Shown here in pieces: positions 18,760-27,187 of a DNA stretch of 64,000 nt. Position numbers and translations under genes: made by a program. The notes under the pieces were generated by a model that was not told the DNA's origin, did not search any database, and saw only the letters and a list, made by a program, of their open reading frames with translations. Source of the DNA: Roseomonas sp. AR75 (lineage in GTDB: Bacteria; Pseudomonadota; Alphaproteobacteria; Acetobacterales; Acetobacteraceae); NCBI RefSeq assembly GCF_005222815.1, contig NZ_STGB01000002.1, forward strand, positions 186,001 through 250,000. Direction: 5' to 3'. Each line of letters begins with the position of its first letter. Position 1 is the first letter of the stretch.

Positions 18760-20259
18760 TCACCCCACGCGGCGGTTGTCGCCAGGGCGCAGGCGCAGCC
18801 CGGGCCGCAGGTGGCGGAAGGGCAGGATCGCGGAATCGGCCACCACGGGCCCCGGCGCCGCCGCGACCAGCACGGCTTCCGCGATCGGCTGGAAATCCGC
18901 ACGGAAATGCACGCTGGATTTCAGGGCCAGGATCTTCTGCCGCGCCGGCTCCACGCCCAGATGCCGGAACAGCGCCTGGTCATAGGCCTGCATCTTGCGC
19001 GAGGTGACGATCACCGCCACCCCGCCGATGCCGATCAGCGCGCTCGGCCCGAGATCGGCATGGTTGCCCGCCGCCATCGGCCCCGTGCAGGTGAACTGCC
19101 CATCCGACAGCGCCAGCACGCGCGCCTCCACCTCCAGCGGCGCGCCATCGGACTTGCCGCCGAGCGCCAGCGAGACCTGCGCCCCCTCGCCCGCGGCGTG
19201 GCAGGCGGCCGCGCTCTCCGCATCGTTGATCAGGCCGAGCACCGCGCCTTCGGCGCGCTGCGCGAGGAGTTCGGCCAGCAGACCGGTGGTGTCGCCATGG
19301 CCACCACCGCCGGGGTTGTCCTGCGTGTCCGCGATCACCACCGGCTTCGCCGCGCCGCGCGCGAGATCGAGCGCCTGCGCCACGGCTTCGCGCGCTTCCA
19401 GGACGGGTTGCGCGAATTCCGTCTCGCGCAGGCGCAGCTCCTTCAGCAGCGCATCGGCCGCCGCGTCCGCCGCCTCTTGCGTCACGCCATAGGCCACCAG
19501 CGCGCAGCCGCAATCGGCAAAGTCGGCATAGGGAAAGCCGAAGCAGAGCGAGAGCTCCGCCGCGCCGAGCTTGGCCGAGATGGTCTGCCGCGCCGCCATC
19601 ACCTCCGCCATCGGCGGCACCAGCGTGCACTGGCTGGTGATGGGAATCAGGTAGTCGAGCTGCCGGAACGCCTTGGCGAAGGGCTCGGCGCGGGCGATGC
19701 GGGCGAGCAGCAGCGTCATCGCGCGCGCGCCGGCTTCCTTCATGTCCACATGCGGATAGGTGCGGAAGGGGCAGAGGATGTCGGCGTCGCGCACCATCGC
19801 CGCCGTCAGGTTGCAGTGCGGATCGAGGCTGGCAGCGATGGGTACGCCCGGTCCGAGGATGGCGCGCGCGCGGCGCAGCAGCTCCCCTTCCGCATCGGGG
19901 AAATGCTCCGCCACCATCGCGCCATGCAGGTCGAGATAGAGGCCGTCGAGCGGCCCTTCCGCCAGCGCCGCCTGCAAATCGTGGAAGATCAGCGAGGCCA
20001 GGCGCTCGAAGGCTTCCGCGCTGACGGGGCCCGCGGGATTGGCGAAGCCCCAGGAGAGCGGCGCGATGGCAACGCCCGCGGCCTCGGCCTCCCGGATCGC
20101 GCCGGCAGCAGGCACGGCCGTGTCGCGCAGCGCCGCCACCAGCGTCGCCGGTCGCTGCACGGCAGGCCAGCCGCCGGGCTCGAGGAAATCGCGCCAGGTC
20201 GTCGGCCGTGGCGCGAAGGAATGGCTCTCGTGCAGGAAGCCGCCGATCGCGATGCGCAT
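18760..20259 (-). CDS. M81 family metallopeptidase (MlrC-like)
   Basis: A 499-residue protein. The N-terminus MRIAIGGFLHESHSFAP, the central LYLDLHGAMVAEHF and DPHCNLTAAMV, and FRTYPHVDMKEAG carry the conserved His/Asp residues of the M81 (microcystinase C) family, which is zinc-dependent. MlrC itself cleaves a linear tetrapeptide. Most bacterial relatives have unknown substrates. There is a 5-base gap to the upstream amidohydrolase and a 1-base gap to the downstream GNAT. No mlrA/mlrB is present, so microcystin breakdown is not implied. Confidence 0.85.
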   Translation of the reverse strand: MRIAIGGFLHESHSFAPRPTTWRDFLEPGGWPAVQRPATLVAALRDTAVPAAGAIREAEAAGVAIAPLSWGFANPAGPVSAEAFERLASLIFHDLQAALAEGPLDGLYLDLHGAMVAEHFPDAEGELLRRARAILGPGVPIAASLDPHCNLTAAMVRDADILCPFRTYPHVDMKEAGARAMTLLLARIARAEPFAKAFRQLDYLIPITSQCTLVPPMAEVMAARQTISAKLGAAELSLCFGFPYADFADCGCALVAYGVTQEAADAAADALLKELRLRETEFAQPVLEAREAVAQALDLARGAAKPVVIADTQDNPGGGGHGDTTGLLAELLAQRAEGAVLGLINDAESAAACHAAGEGAQVSLALGGKSDGAPLEVEARVLALSDGQFTCTGPMAAGNHADLGPSALIGIGGVAVIVTSRKMQAYDQALFRHLGVEPARQKILALKSSVHFRADFQPIAEAVLVAAAPGPVVADSAILPFRHLRPGLRLRPGDNRRVG

Positions 20260-20264
20260 CTTGC

Positions 20265-21503
20265 TCAGTCTCTCGAAACCCCGGCGGCCGCGACAACGGC
20301 GTCCGCCAGCACCACCAGCCCCGCCTCCGCCCAGGCGGGCGTGATGCTCTCCGCCTCGTTGTGGCTGATGCCGCCATGGCAGGGACAGAACAGCATCACC
20401 GCAGGCACGCGCCGCGCCACATAGACCGCATCATGCCCGATCGCCGTCGGCATTTTTCGGACGTTGACGCCGCGGGTTTTCGCGGCGGCTTCCAGATGAC
20501 CGACCAGGGCGGGATCGAAGGGCGTGGCCGGAGAGATCCAGAAATCCTCGATGGCGATGGTCACGCCGCGGCGCGCCGAGATGCCCGCGGCCTCGGCGCG
20601 CATCGTCGCCGCCAGCGCCGCGAGCTGGTCCTCATGGTCGTGCCGCGTGTCCAGGCTGAACCACACGCGCCCCGGCACCACGTTGCGGCTGTCCGGGTGC
20701 AGCGTCATCCGCCCGATGGTGGCGCGCGCGCCGGCCGCCAACGCCGCGCGCTCGATCATCAGCGCGCATTCCGCCGCCGCCATCAGCGCGTCCTTGCGCC
20801 CGGCCATGGCGCTGCCGCCATGCGCGTCCTCGCCGGTGACGGTCACCTCGAACCAGTGCTGCGCCAGCGCATGGGTGACGAGGCCGAGGTCGAAGCCCTC
20901 GCGCTCCAGCACCGGCCCCTGCTCGATATGCAGCTCGAAATAGGCGCCGAGCTCCTGCAGCGCCGTAGGATCGGCCTTGCCTGCCCAGCCGATGCGCGAA
21001 AGCTCCGCGCCGAACACGGCACCCGTGCTGTCGGTCTTCGCCAGCACCTCGGATTCAGGAAAAATCCCCATCGCGGCGCCGGAACCCATCATCGGCGGCG
21101 AGAAGCGCGCGCCCTCCTCGTTCGTCCAGTTGATCAGCGCGACCGGCGCCTCCGTCTCCACCCCCGCCTCATGCAGCGCGCGCAGGATTTCGAGGCCCGC
21201 CAGCACGCCCAGCACGCCGTCGAATTTTCCGCCCGTGGGCTGCGTATCCAGGTGGCTGCCGATGGCCACCCGCTTGCGCGACGGATCGCGCCCCGGCCGC
21301 GTCAGCACCATGTTGCCGACGCGATCCACGCTCAGCGTCGCGCCCGCCGCCGCGGCCTGCTTCGCGAGCAGATGCCGCGCGTAGGAATCGAGATCGGTCA
21401 GCGTCTGCCGGTTGCAGCCGCCCTTCGGCGTCCCGCCGATGCGAGCGTATTCCATCAGGCTGTCCCACAGCCGCGCGCCGGAGACCGGAAGGTTCCCTTT
21501 CAC
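20265..21503 (-). CDS. Zn-dependent amidohydrolase, N-carbamoyl-amino-acid/allantoate hydrolase type (M20C)
   Basis: A 412-residue enzyme of the hydantoinase/carbamoylase family. Metal-binding blocks are AIGSHLDTQPTGGKFDG, NWTNEEGARF and FELHIEQGPVLE, and the dimerisation-domain block AHGGSAMAGRKDA follows. Members hydrolyse N-carbamoyl-amino acids, ureidoglycolate or allantoate. The GTG start at 21503 overlaps the preceding peptidase stop by four bases (GTGA). The frame is open far upstream but that part is antisense-like. It is the second gene of the operon. Confidence 0.87.
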   Translation of the reverse strand: MKGNLPVSGARLWDSLMEYARIGGTPKGGCNRQTLTDLDSYARHLLAKQAAAAGATLSVDRVGNMVLTRPGRDPSRKRVAIGSHLDTQPTGGKFDGVLGVLAGLEILRALHEAGVETEAPVALINWTNEEGARFSPPMMGSGAAMGIFPESEVLAKTDSTGAVFGAELSRIGWAGKADPTALQELGAYFELHIEQGPVLEREGFDLGLVTHALAQHWFEVTVTGEDAHGGSAMAGRKDALMAAAECALMIERAALAAGARATIGRMTLHPDSRNVVPGRVWFSLDTRHDHEDQLAALAATMRAEAAGISARRGVTIAIEDFWISPATPFDPALVGHLEAAAKTRGVNVRKMPTAIGHDAVYVARRVPAVMLFCPCHGGISHNEAESITPAWAEAGLVVLADAVVAAAGVSRD

Positions 21504-22792
21504 CGCACGGCCTCCACTCCGCACCACTCCGCCATGGTCAGCGCAATGGAGCGCGTGATGTCGTGCATCGAGTCCAGTCCCACGCTCTCGTCGATGCCGT
21601 GGATCTCCTGCGCATCCGGCCCGAAGCAGGCCACCGGCGTGCCCTGGTAGAGCTGGAAGAAACGGCCGTCCGTCAGCCCCGTCGCCGGATATTGGCGCAA
21701 ATCCCCGCCCGTCACCTCGGCATAGCTCCGCATCGCCAGCTTCACGATCGGCGCCTCCATGTCGAAGACGCAGGCATCGGCGTGGAAGCCGCGGAATTCC
21801 ACCTTCACCTTGGCGCCCTTCAATGCCGCATCGTCGCGCGCGGCATCCACGATGCGCTCGATATCGGCGCGGACGCGATCCGCGCTGTTCCCCACCATCA
21901 CACCCACCCGCAGCCCCAGCCTCGCCCTGGTCGCGACCGAGCTGTTCCACTCGCCGCCGTCGAAGGTTCCGAGATTGACGTTTACCGGATGGTTAACGCC
22001 GCGGAAGCTGGCGTGGATGTGTTCGGCGCGGTTCATCTCGCGCTCATAGGCCTCGAAGCGCGACCAGATTGCCATCGCCGCCTCGATGGCGTTCACCCCC
22101 GCCTGCTTGTCCCGCACATGGGCCGGCCGGCCGGTGACGGTGACGAAGGCCCAGACCACGCCGACCTCGGCGGAATACATCGCGGGCAGGCCAGGGCCGG
22201 GCTCGGGGATGATCGCGGCCTGGCAGGGCGGCATTGCCACCATGCAGGCCAGCGCGCCGTTGCCGCTGCATTCCTCCTCGATCACGGAGTGCATCTGCAC
22301 CTCGGCCGCGGGCTGCAGTCCGGCCTCCTTCAGCGCGCGGAAGGCAGTGACGTAGCTGATGATGCCGGCCTTCATGTCGCCGGCGCCGCGGCCGTACATG
22401 CGGCCGTTGCGGATCGCGGGCTCGTAGGGCGGCGTGGTCCATTCGTCGGCGGCGCCTTCCGGCACCACGTCCACATGCCCTTGCAGCACCAGCGAGCGCC
22501 CCGTCGCGCTGCGCGGCCGATGCACCGCGACCACGTTGTCCCGCCCCTCGTACGAAACAAGCGGCGGCGAGAAGCCGGGATGCGCCTTGAGCTTCTCGAC
22601 CTCGACCGGCACGCGCTGTGGCGCGAGGCCAAGCCCCTCATAGATCCGCGCCATCTCGTTCAGCGCGGAGGCCTCGTTCCCCAGCGTGGAGGGGCAGCGC
22701 ACCAGGCGCTCCAGCAGGCGCACGGACTCCCCGCGCAGCGCCTCGCAAGCATCCAGGATCGCGCGCCGCGCGCCCGGGTCCAACTCCGTCAT
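21500..22792 (-). CDS. M20 family peptidase (ArgE/DapE-like deacylase)
   Basis: A 430-residue cytosolic metallohydrolase. Family blocks are LQGHVDVVPEGAADEW, MYGRGAGDMKAGI, the catalytic/metal acids in VIEEECSGNGALA, and a final DESVGLDSMHDI. It removes acyl or aminoacyl groups from amino-acid-type substrates. As first gene of the operon it uses ATG 22792, only 43 bases from the divergent deacetylase-like gene, so both promoters must share this gap. Its stop overlaps the next start (GTGA). Confidence 0.87.
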   Translation of the reverse strand: MTELDPGARRAILDACEALRGESVRLLERLVRCPSTLGNEASALNEMARIYEGLGLAPQRVPVEVEKLKAHPGFSPPLVSYEGRDNVVAVHRPRSATGRSLVLQGHVDVVPEGAADEWTTPPYEPAIRNGRMYGRGAGDMKAGIISYVTAFRALKEAGLQPAAEVQMHSVIEEECSGNGALACMVAMPPCQAAIIPEPGPGLPAMYSAEVGVVWAFVTVTGRPAHVRDKQAGVNAIEAAMAIWSRFEAYEREMNRAEHIHASFRGVNHPVNVNLGTFDGGEWNSSVATRARLGLRVGVMVGNSADRVRADIERIVDAARDDAALKGAKVKVEFRGFHADACVFDMEAPIVKLAMRSYAEVTGGDLRQYPATGLTDGRFFQLYQGTPVACFGPDAQEIHGIDESVGLDSMHDITRSIALTMAEWCGVEAVR

Positions 22793-22835
22793 GCCGTCCT
22801 TCCCGCCGTCAGGTGGCGGGCCTACCCTGCCAAAG

Positions 22836-23867
22836 ATGAAGGCATTCGCCCACCCTGCCGAGGCGCGGCACGACCCGCGTTTCTTCCTCATGCGCGGCCG
22901 CGTCCGCCAGAACTTCGAGGTGCCGGCCCGCGCCGCCGCGCTGCGGGTCGGACTCTCCCGGCTGGGCATCGTTCCGGAGATCCCGCCCGAGGCGCCGCGC
23001 GCCGCGCTGGAGGCGGTGCATGCGCCGGACTACCTCGACTTCCTGCGCGACGCGCCCGCCGCCTGGGCCGCGCTGCCCGAGCCGGGGCCGGAGGTCGTGG
23101 GCAACATGCACCCGACGCCCGAGATGCTTCTGGAGGATGCGCGCCGTCCGAAGGGGCTGGTCGGCCAGGTCGGCTGGTACACCGCCGACACCGCCTGCCC
23201 GATCGGTGCCGGCACCTATGACGCCGCCATCGGCGCCGCCGCCTGCGCACTGGCCGCGGCGGCCGAAGCGGCGCAGGGCCGCACCGCCTACGCCCTCTGC
23301 CGCCCGCCGGGCCATCACGCCTATGCCGCGCGGGCGGGCGGGCATTGCTACGTCAACAACGCGGCGATCGCCGCCCAGGCTTTGCGTGATGCCGGCGCGC
23401 AGCGCGTCGCAGTGCTGGACATCGACAGCCACCATGGGAACGGGACTCAAGGACTCTTCTGGCTGCGCGGCGACGTGCTGACCGTCTCCGTCCATGGCGA
23501 CCCGGACGGCTACTATCCCTGGTTCGTCGGCCGCGCCGAGGAACGCGGCGATGGCGATGGCGAGGAGCGGAACCTGAACCTGCCACTCGCGCAGGGCACC
23601 GGCGATGCCGGCTGGCTGGAGGCGATCGGGACTGGGCTGTCGGCCATCCGCGCCTTCAAGTCGGATGCGCTGGTCGTCTCCCTGGGCTTCGACGCCAGCG
23701 AGCACGAGCCGCTGAATTTCCTGGCCGTGACCGAGGACGGCTTCGCGCGGGCGGGCGCGATGATCGCCGCGGCGGGGCTGCCGGCGGCGATCATCCAGGA
23801 AGGCGGCTACAATGTGGACCGCATCGGCGGGCTGCTGGGACGCTTTCTCGGGGCGTGGAGAGGCTGA
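22836..23867 (+). CDS. acetylpolyamine amidohydrolase-like deacetylase (histone deacetylase family)
   Basis: A 343-residue Zn amidohydrolase of the arginase/deacetylase fold. The HH pair is H160-H161 (RPPGHHA). Zinc ligands are D197 and H199 in DIDSHHGNGT, with the third Asp in LGFDASEHEP. The opening HPAEARHDPRFFLMRGRVR and the 343-residue length match bacterial acetylpolyamine amidohydrolases better than AcuC. It releases acetate from acetylated polyamines or similar amines. It is divergent from the hydrolase/GNAT operon and one base from the MDR reductase downstream. Confidence 0.83.
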   Translation: MKAFAHPAEARHDPRFFLMRGRVRQNFEVPARAAALRVGLSRLGIVPEIPPEAPRAALEAVHAPDYLDFLRDAPAAWAALPEPGPEVVGNMHPTPEMLLEDARRPKGLVGQVGWYTADTACPIGAGTYDAAIGAAACALAAAAEAAQGRTAYALCRPPGHHAYAARAGGHCYVNNAAIAAQALRDAGAQRVAVLDIDSHHGNGTQGLFWLRGDVLTVSVHGDPDGYYPWFVGRAEERGDGDGEERNLNLPLAQGTGDAGWLEAIGTGLSAIRAFKSDALVVSLGFDASEHEPLNFLAVTEDGFARAGAMIAAAGLPAAIIQEGGYNVDRIGGLLGRFLGAWRG

Positions 23868-23868
23868 C

Positions 23869-24879
23869 ATGGCCCCGCAGACCAACCGCCAGGTCCGCCT
23901 CCGCGCCCGCCCGGAGGGCATTCCGCAGGCCGCGCATTTCGAGATCGTCGCAGCCCCCTTGCCGCCATTGGCCGAGGGCCATTTCCGCCTGCGCAACGCC
24001 TTCCTGTCGGTGGATCCCGCGATGCGCGGCTGGGTCTCCGCGGTGGCGAACTACTCGACACCGGTCGGTATCGGCGAAGTGATGCGCAGCTTCGCCGTCG
24101 GCGAGGTGATCGAGAGCCGCCACAACCTCTACGCGCCCGGCGACCGGCTGGTCGGCATGTTCGGCTGGCAGGACTACGCCGACAGCGACGGCACCAACGT
24201 CACGCGCCGCGTGCGGGAGACGAACCTGCCACTGTCCGCGCAGCTCGGCGTGCTCGGGCTGAACGGCGTCACCGCGCTGCTCGGGCTGACGCGCATCGGC
24301 GATCCGCGGCCCGGCGAGACGGTGGTGGTCTCGACCGCCGCCGGATCGGTCGGCGCGACGGTCGGCCAGGTCGCGAGGATCCTCGGCTGCCGCACGGTGG
24401 GCATCACAGGCGGCCCGGCGAAGGTCGCGCTGTGCCGCGATGAATTCGGCTACGACGTGGCACTCGACTACCGCGCGGAGGCTGACCTCTCCGCCGCCGT
24501 CGCCGCCGCCTGCCCGGATGGCGTGCATGTGTATTTCGACAACACCGCCGGCGCGGTCAGCGACGCGGTGATGCCGCATCTTGCCGTCGGCGCACGCGTG
24601 GTGATCTGCGGCACGGCCGCCATCGCCAGCTGGAACCCGCCGCCCCTCGGGCCCCGCGTCGAGCGGCACCTGCTGGTCAAGCGCGCGCGCATGCAGGGCT
24701 TTTTGTACTTTGATCACCTCGATGGCGCGGAGCAGGCCATCGAGCAGCTCGCCGGCTGGATGCGCGAGGGCCGGCTTGTCCACCGCGAGGACATCCTTGA
24801 GGGCCTGGAGGCCGCGCCGGATGCCATCGCGGGGCTCTATCGCGGCGAGAACCTGGGCAAGCGCCTGATACGGCTCTGA
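23869..24879 (+). CDS. zinc-free MDR reductase, NADP-dependent (CurA/LTB4DH-like)
   Basis: A 336-residue medium-chain dehydrogenase/reductase. The nucleotide-binding stretch VVVSTAAGSVGATVGQVA (about residues 150-167) is the AAGxVG pattern of leukotriene B4 dehydrogenase/curcumin reductase relatives, which reduce alpha,beta-unsaturated ketones with NADPH. No zinc-binding cysteines are present. The opening NRQVRLRARPEG is typical. It begins one base after the deacetylase stop, so the two are co-translated, although a shared pathway is not obvious. Confidence 0.85.
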   Translation: MAPQTNRQVRLRARPEGIPQAAHFEIVAAPLPPLAEGHFRLRNAFLSVDPAMRGWVSAVANYSTPVGIGEVMRSFAVGEVIESRHNLYAPGDRLVGMFGWQDYADSDGTNVTRRVRETNLPLSAQLGVLGLNGVTALLGLTRIGDPRPGETVVVSTAAGSVGATVGQVARILGCRTVGITGGPAKVALCRDEFGYDVALDYRAEADLSAAVAAACPDGVHVYFDNTAGAVSDAVMPHLAVGARVVICGTAAIASWNPPPLGPRVERHLLVKRARMQGFLYFDHLDGAEQAIEQLAGWMREGRLVHREDILEGLEAAPDAIAGLYRGENLGKRLIRL

Positions 24880-24898
24880 CCCGGCGCGCTTCGCCGCC

Positions 24899-25882
24899 TC
24901 AGCGCGGCGTCGCCGCGTTCACCCGCCGCCCGATCTCCTGCGCGATCTGCGCCTTCTCCCGCACGAACACCGCGAACTCGTCGGGCGGCATCGCGATGCC
25001 CTGCAGCCCCTGCGTGTCGAACAGCGCGACGATCTCCGGATCATTCACCGCGGTGCGCATCGCCGCATGCGTCTTTTCCACCACGGCGCGCGGTGCGCCG
25101 GCCGGCATCCACAGGCCGAACCAGTTGACCACGTCGTAGCCGGCCAGCCCCTGCTCCTGCATCGTCGGCACGTCGGGCATGCCCTTCCAGCGCCGCGCGC
25201 CGGTCAGCGCGATGGCGCGCAGACGTCCCGCGCGCACATGCTCCAGTGCGACATTCGTGCCGACGAAGAACATGTCGATGCGCCCGGCCAGCAGGTCCGA
25301 CACGCCCTCACCCACGCCGCGATAGGGCACGGAGAGGATATCGGTGCCGGTCATCGCCTTCATCAGCTCGGCTGGGATGTGGCTGGCCGTGCCGTTGCCG
25401 GCATTCACATAGGTCAGCTTGCCCGGCTCGCGCTTCGCCAGCGCGATCAGCTCCGCGAGGTTCGTCGCCCGCACCGAGGGATGCACCACCAGCGCCTGGC
25501 CGAAATTCTGCACGGCGAGCGTCACATGGGTGAAGTCGGCGATCGGGTCGAAATTGACGTTCGAATTGAAGGGCGGCGTGTTCACGTGGCTCGCCGTGGT
25601 GAACAGCCATGCGTAGCCATCGGCGGGCATGCGCGCGACCGCGGCCGTGCCGACGATGCCGCCCGCGCCCGGCCGGTTCTCGATCACCACCGTCTGGCCG
25701 AGCGCGGCCGAGAGTTTCGGCGCCAGCGCGCGGATGATGAGATCGGGCGGCCCGCCCGGCGGCGAGGGCACCACGGCGCGGATCGGCTTGTTCGGATAGT
25801 CGGCGCCCTGCGCCATCGCGCCGCCCGAAGCCAGCGCCGCCGCGCCGGCCAGCGCCGCGCGTCGCGTCAATCGCATCGTCAT
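24899..25882 (-). CDS. Bug family tripartite tricarboxylate transporter receptor
   Basis: A 327-residue periplasmic receptor (TctC type). The export signal RLTRRAALAGAAALASGGAMA has a twin-arginine look. The mature part opens DYPNKPIRAVVPSPPGGPPD and has the family blocks IENRPGAGG and SVPYRGVGEG. I start at ATG 25882, with GAGGGAG nine bases upstream; ATGs at 25891 and 25876 are in frame. No TctA/TctB membrane genes are nearby, so it is an orphan receptor. It follows the oxidoreductase gene by 14 bases on the same strand. Confidence 0.88.
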   Translation of the reverse strand: MTMRLTRRAALAGAAALASGGAMAQGADYPNKPIRAVVPSPPGGPPDLIIRALAPKLSAALGQTVVIENRPGAGGIVGTAAVARMPADGYAWLFTTASHVNTPPFNSNVNFDPIADFTHVTLAVQNFGQALVVHPSVRATNLAELIALAKREPGKLTYVNAGNGTASHIPAELMKAMTGTDILSVPYRGVGEGVSDLLAGRIDMFFVGTNVALEHVRAGRLRAIALTGARRWKGMPDVPTMQEQGLAGYDVVNWFGLWMPAGAPRAVVEKTHAAMRTAVNDPEIVALFDTQGLQGIAMPPDEFAVFVREKAQIAQEIGRRVNAATPR

Positions 25883-25896
25883 CGCACGCATCTCCC

Positions 25897-26904
25897 TCAG
25901 GAAACCTTCACCGGTCCGCCGGAGGCGATGGAGGCCATGATCGCCTCCAGCACCGCCACGTTGTGCACGCCGTCGCCATCCGGCAGCGCGAGCGGCCGCT
26001 TCGCCTGCACCGCTTCGGCGAAGTGGTCCAGCTCCGCGCGTTCCGTGCTGGTGTCCTCGAAGGTGATCACCTGCGGACGCTGCTTCTTCCCGATGTCGTT
26101 GCGGTCGATCAGGCAGAGCCGCAGCTGCCAGGTCGGCAGGTGCTCCACATCGCCCACCTCTGCCCAGCCATTCGATCCGAACACCTGCAGCCGCCAGGTT
26201 TCGGCGGTGGCGATGAGGGTGCCGAGATAGCCCGTCGCGCCGGAGCGGAAGCGGAACAGCATCGAGGTCGTGTCGTCCATGCCGAAATCCTGGACGAGGC
26301 GAAAACTCTGCGCCGTCGCCTGCTCGATCGGGCCGGCCAGCGAGAGCATCGCATCCACCACATGCACCCCGCGCCCGGTCATGCCGCCGGCCGGTCCCTC
26401 GTTGCGGTCGTGCCGCCAATGGCCCTTCGGGAAGCGATAGGCGGAGGGGCCGCAGAAATTGCCTTCCATGTGCAGGATGCGGCCGAGCGTGCCGTCCTCG
26501 ACCAGCGCCTTGATGCGCTGCAAGGCCGGCTGGAAGCGCCAGTTGTAGCCGACCGCGAGCGTGACGCCCGCCTTCGCGCAGGCCTCCGCCGCGCGACGTG
26601 CGTCAGCGGCGTTCACGCCGAGCGGCTTCTCGGTGAAGACCGGCTTTCCGGCCGCCGCGGCGGCAACGATCTGGTCGGTGTGCTGGGTGTGGGGCGTTGC
26701 CAGCACCACCGCGTCGATCTCGGGATCGGCCAGCGCGGCCTCGTAGCTCTCCAGCATGCGCAGGCCGCGCGATGCGGCGAAGTCGGCGGCCTTGGCGGGG
26801 GTGCGCGTGGCGGCGGCGGTGAAGCGGATGTGCTTCGCCCCCTCGGCGCAGCGCACGAGATGCTGCCCCCAGGTGCCGAGGCCGATGATGGCGGCGCGGA
26901 TCAT
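25897..26904 (-). CDS. Gfo/Idh/MocA family oxidoreductase
   Basis: A 335-residue NAD(P)-dependent dehydrogenase of sugars, inositols or sugar acids. It has an N-terminal Rossmann fold (AAIIGLGTWGQHLV), the active-site EKPLGVNAADARRA around residues 92-105, and the C-terminal alpha/beta domain starting VGYNWRFQPALQRI. ATG 26904 fits the family N-terminus; the frame is open upstream but implausible as protein. It is cotranscribed with the Bug receptor that follows, which may bring in its substrate. Confidence 0.87.
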   Translation of the reverse strand: MIRAAIIGLGTWGQHLVRCAEGAKHIRFTAAATRTPAKAADFAASRGLRMLESYEAALADPEIDAVVLATPHTQHTDQIVAAAAAGKPVFTEKPLGVNAADARRAAEACAKAGVTLAVGYNWRFQPALQRIKALVEDGTLGRILHMEGNFCGPSAYRFPKGHWRHDRNEGPAGGMTGRGVHVVDAMLSLAGPIEQATAQSFRLVQDFGMDDTTSMLFRFRSGATGYLGTLIATAETWRLQVFGSNGWAEVGDVEHLPTWQLRLCLIDRNDIGKKQRPQVITFEDTSTERAELDHFAEAVQAKRPLALPDGDGVHNVAVLEAIMASIASGGPVKVS

Positions 26905-26998
26905 GCGTGCGGTGTGCCCGTGTTGTGTCGCGTTGCATGAAAGGGCGATGCGGGACGGGGGGGAAGAGGGGTGGCGCTGCGTTCGGCAGGTCGGGCGC

Positions 26999-27041
26999 GC
27001 CCCCACCCCGACCCTCCCCAGCTTCGCAGGGGAGGGAGCAA
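26999..27041 (-). repeat. dispersed GC palindromic repeat, copy 5
   Basis: GCCCCCACCCCGACCCTCCCC, AGCTTCGCA, GGGGAGGGAGCAAG, in the divergent gap between the Gfo/Idh gene and comM. It forms an inverted pair with copy 6, 16 bases away. Confidence 0.85.
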
Positions 27042-27057
27042 GCCGCGCCGCCGGCGC

Positions 27058-27096
27058 CTCCCTCCCCCGTTTACGGGGGAGGGCCGGGGTGGGGGC
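27058..27096 (+). repeat. dispersed GC palindromic repeat, copy 6
   Basis: CTCCCTCCCCCG, TTTA, CGGGGGAGGG, then CCGGGGTGGGGGC. It is in the opposite orientation to copy 5, so the pair can fold into one long cruciform. Confidence 0.85.
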
Positions 27097-27187
27097 GCGA
27101 CCCGCCGCGAAGAAACCGCGCAGGACCCCCGGCGCTGACAAAACCCACGGTTGATCTGCCACCCCCACCCGCCCCACCCTGCCGCGC

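Noticed and set aside
18760..20259. The M81 gene as evidence of microcystin degradation.
   Set aside because: No mlrA or mlrB is nearby, and M81 proteins are widespread in bacteria with unknown substrates.
22836..23867. Acetoin-utilisation deacetylase AcuC or a histone deacetylase.
   Set aside because: The N-terminal block, the length of 343 residues and the insert between residues 80 and 120 fit acetylpolyamine amidohydrolases better. No acetoin genes are present.
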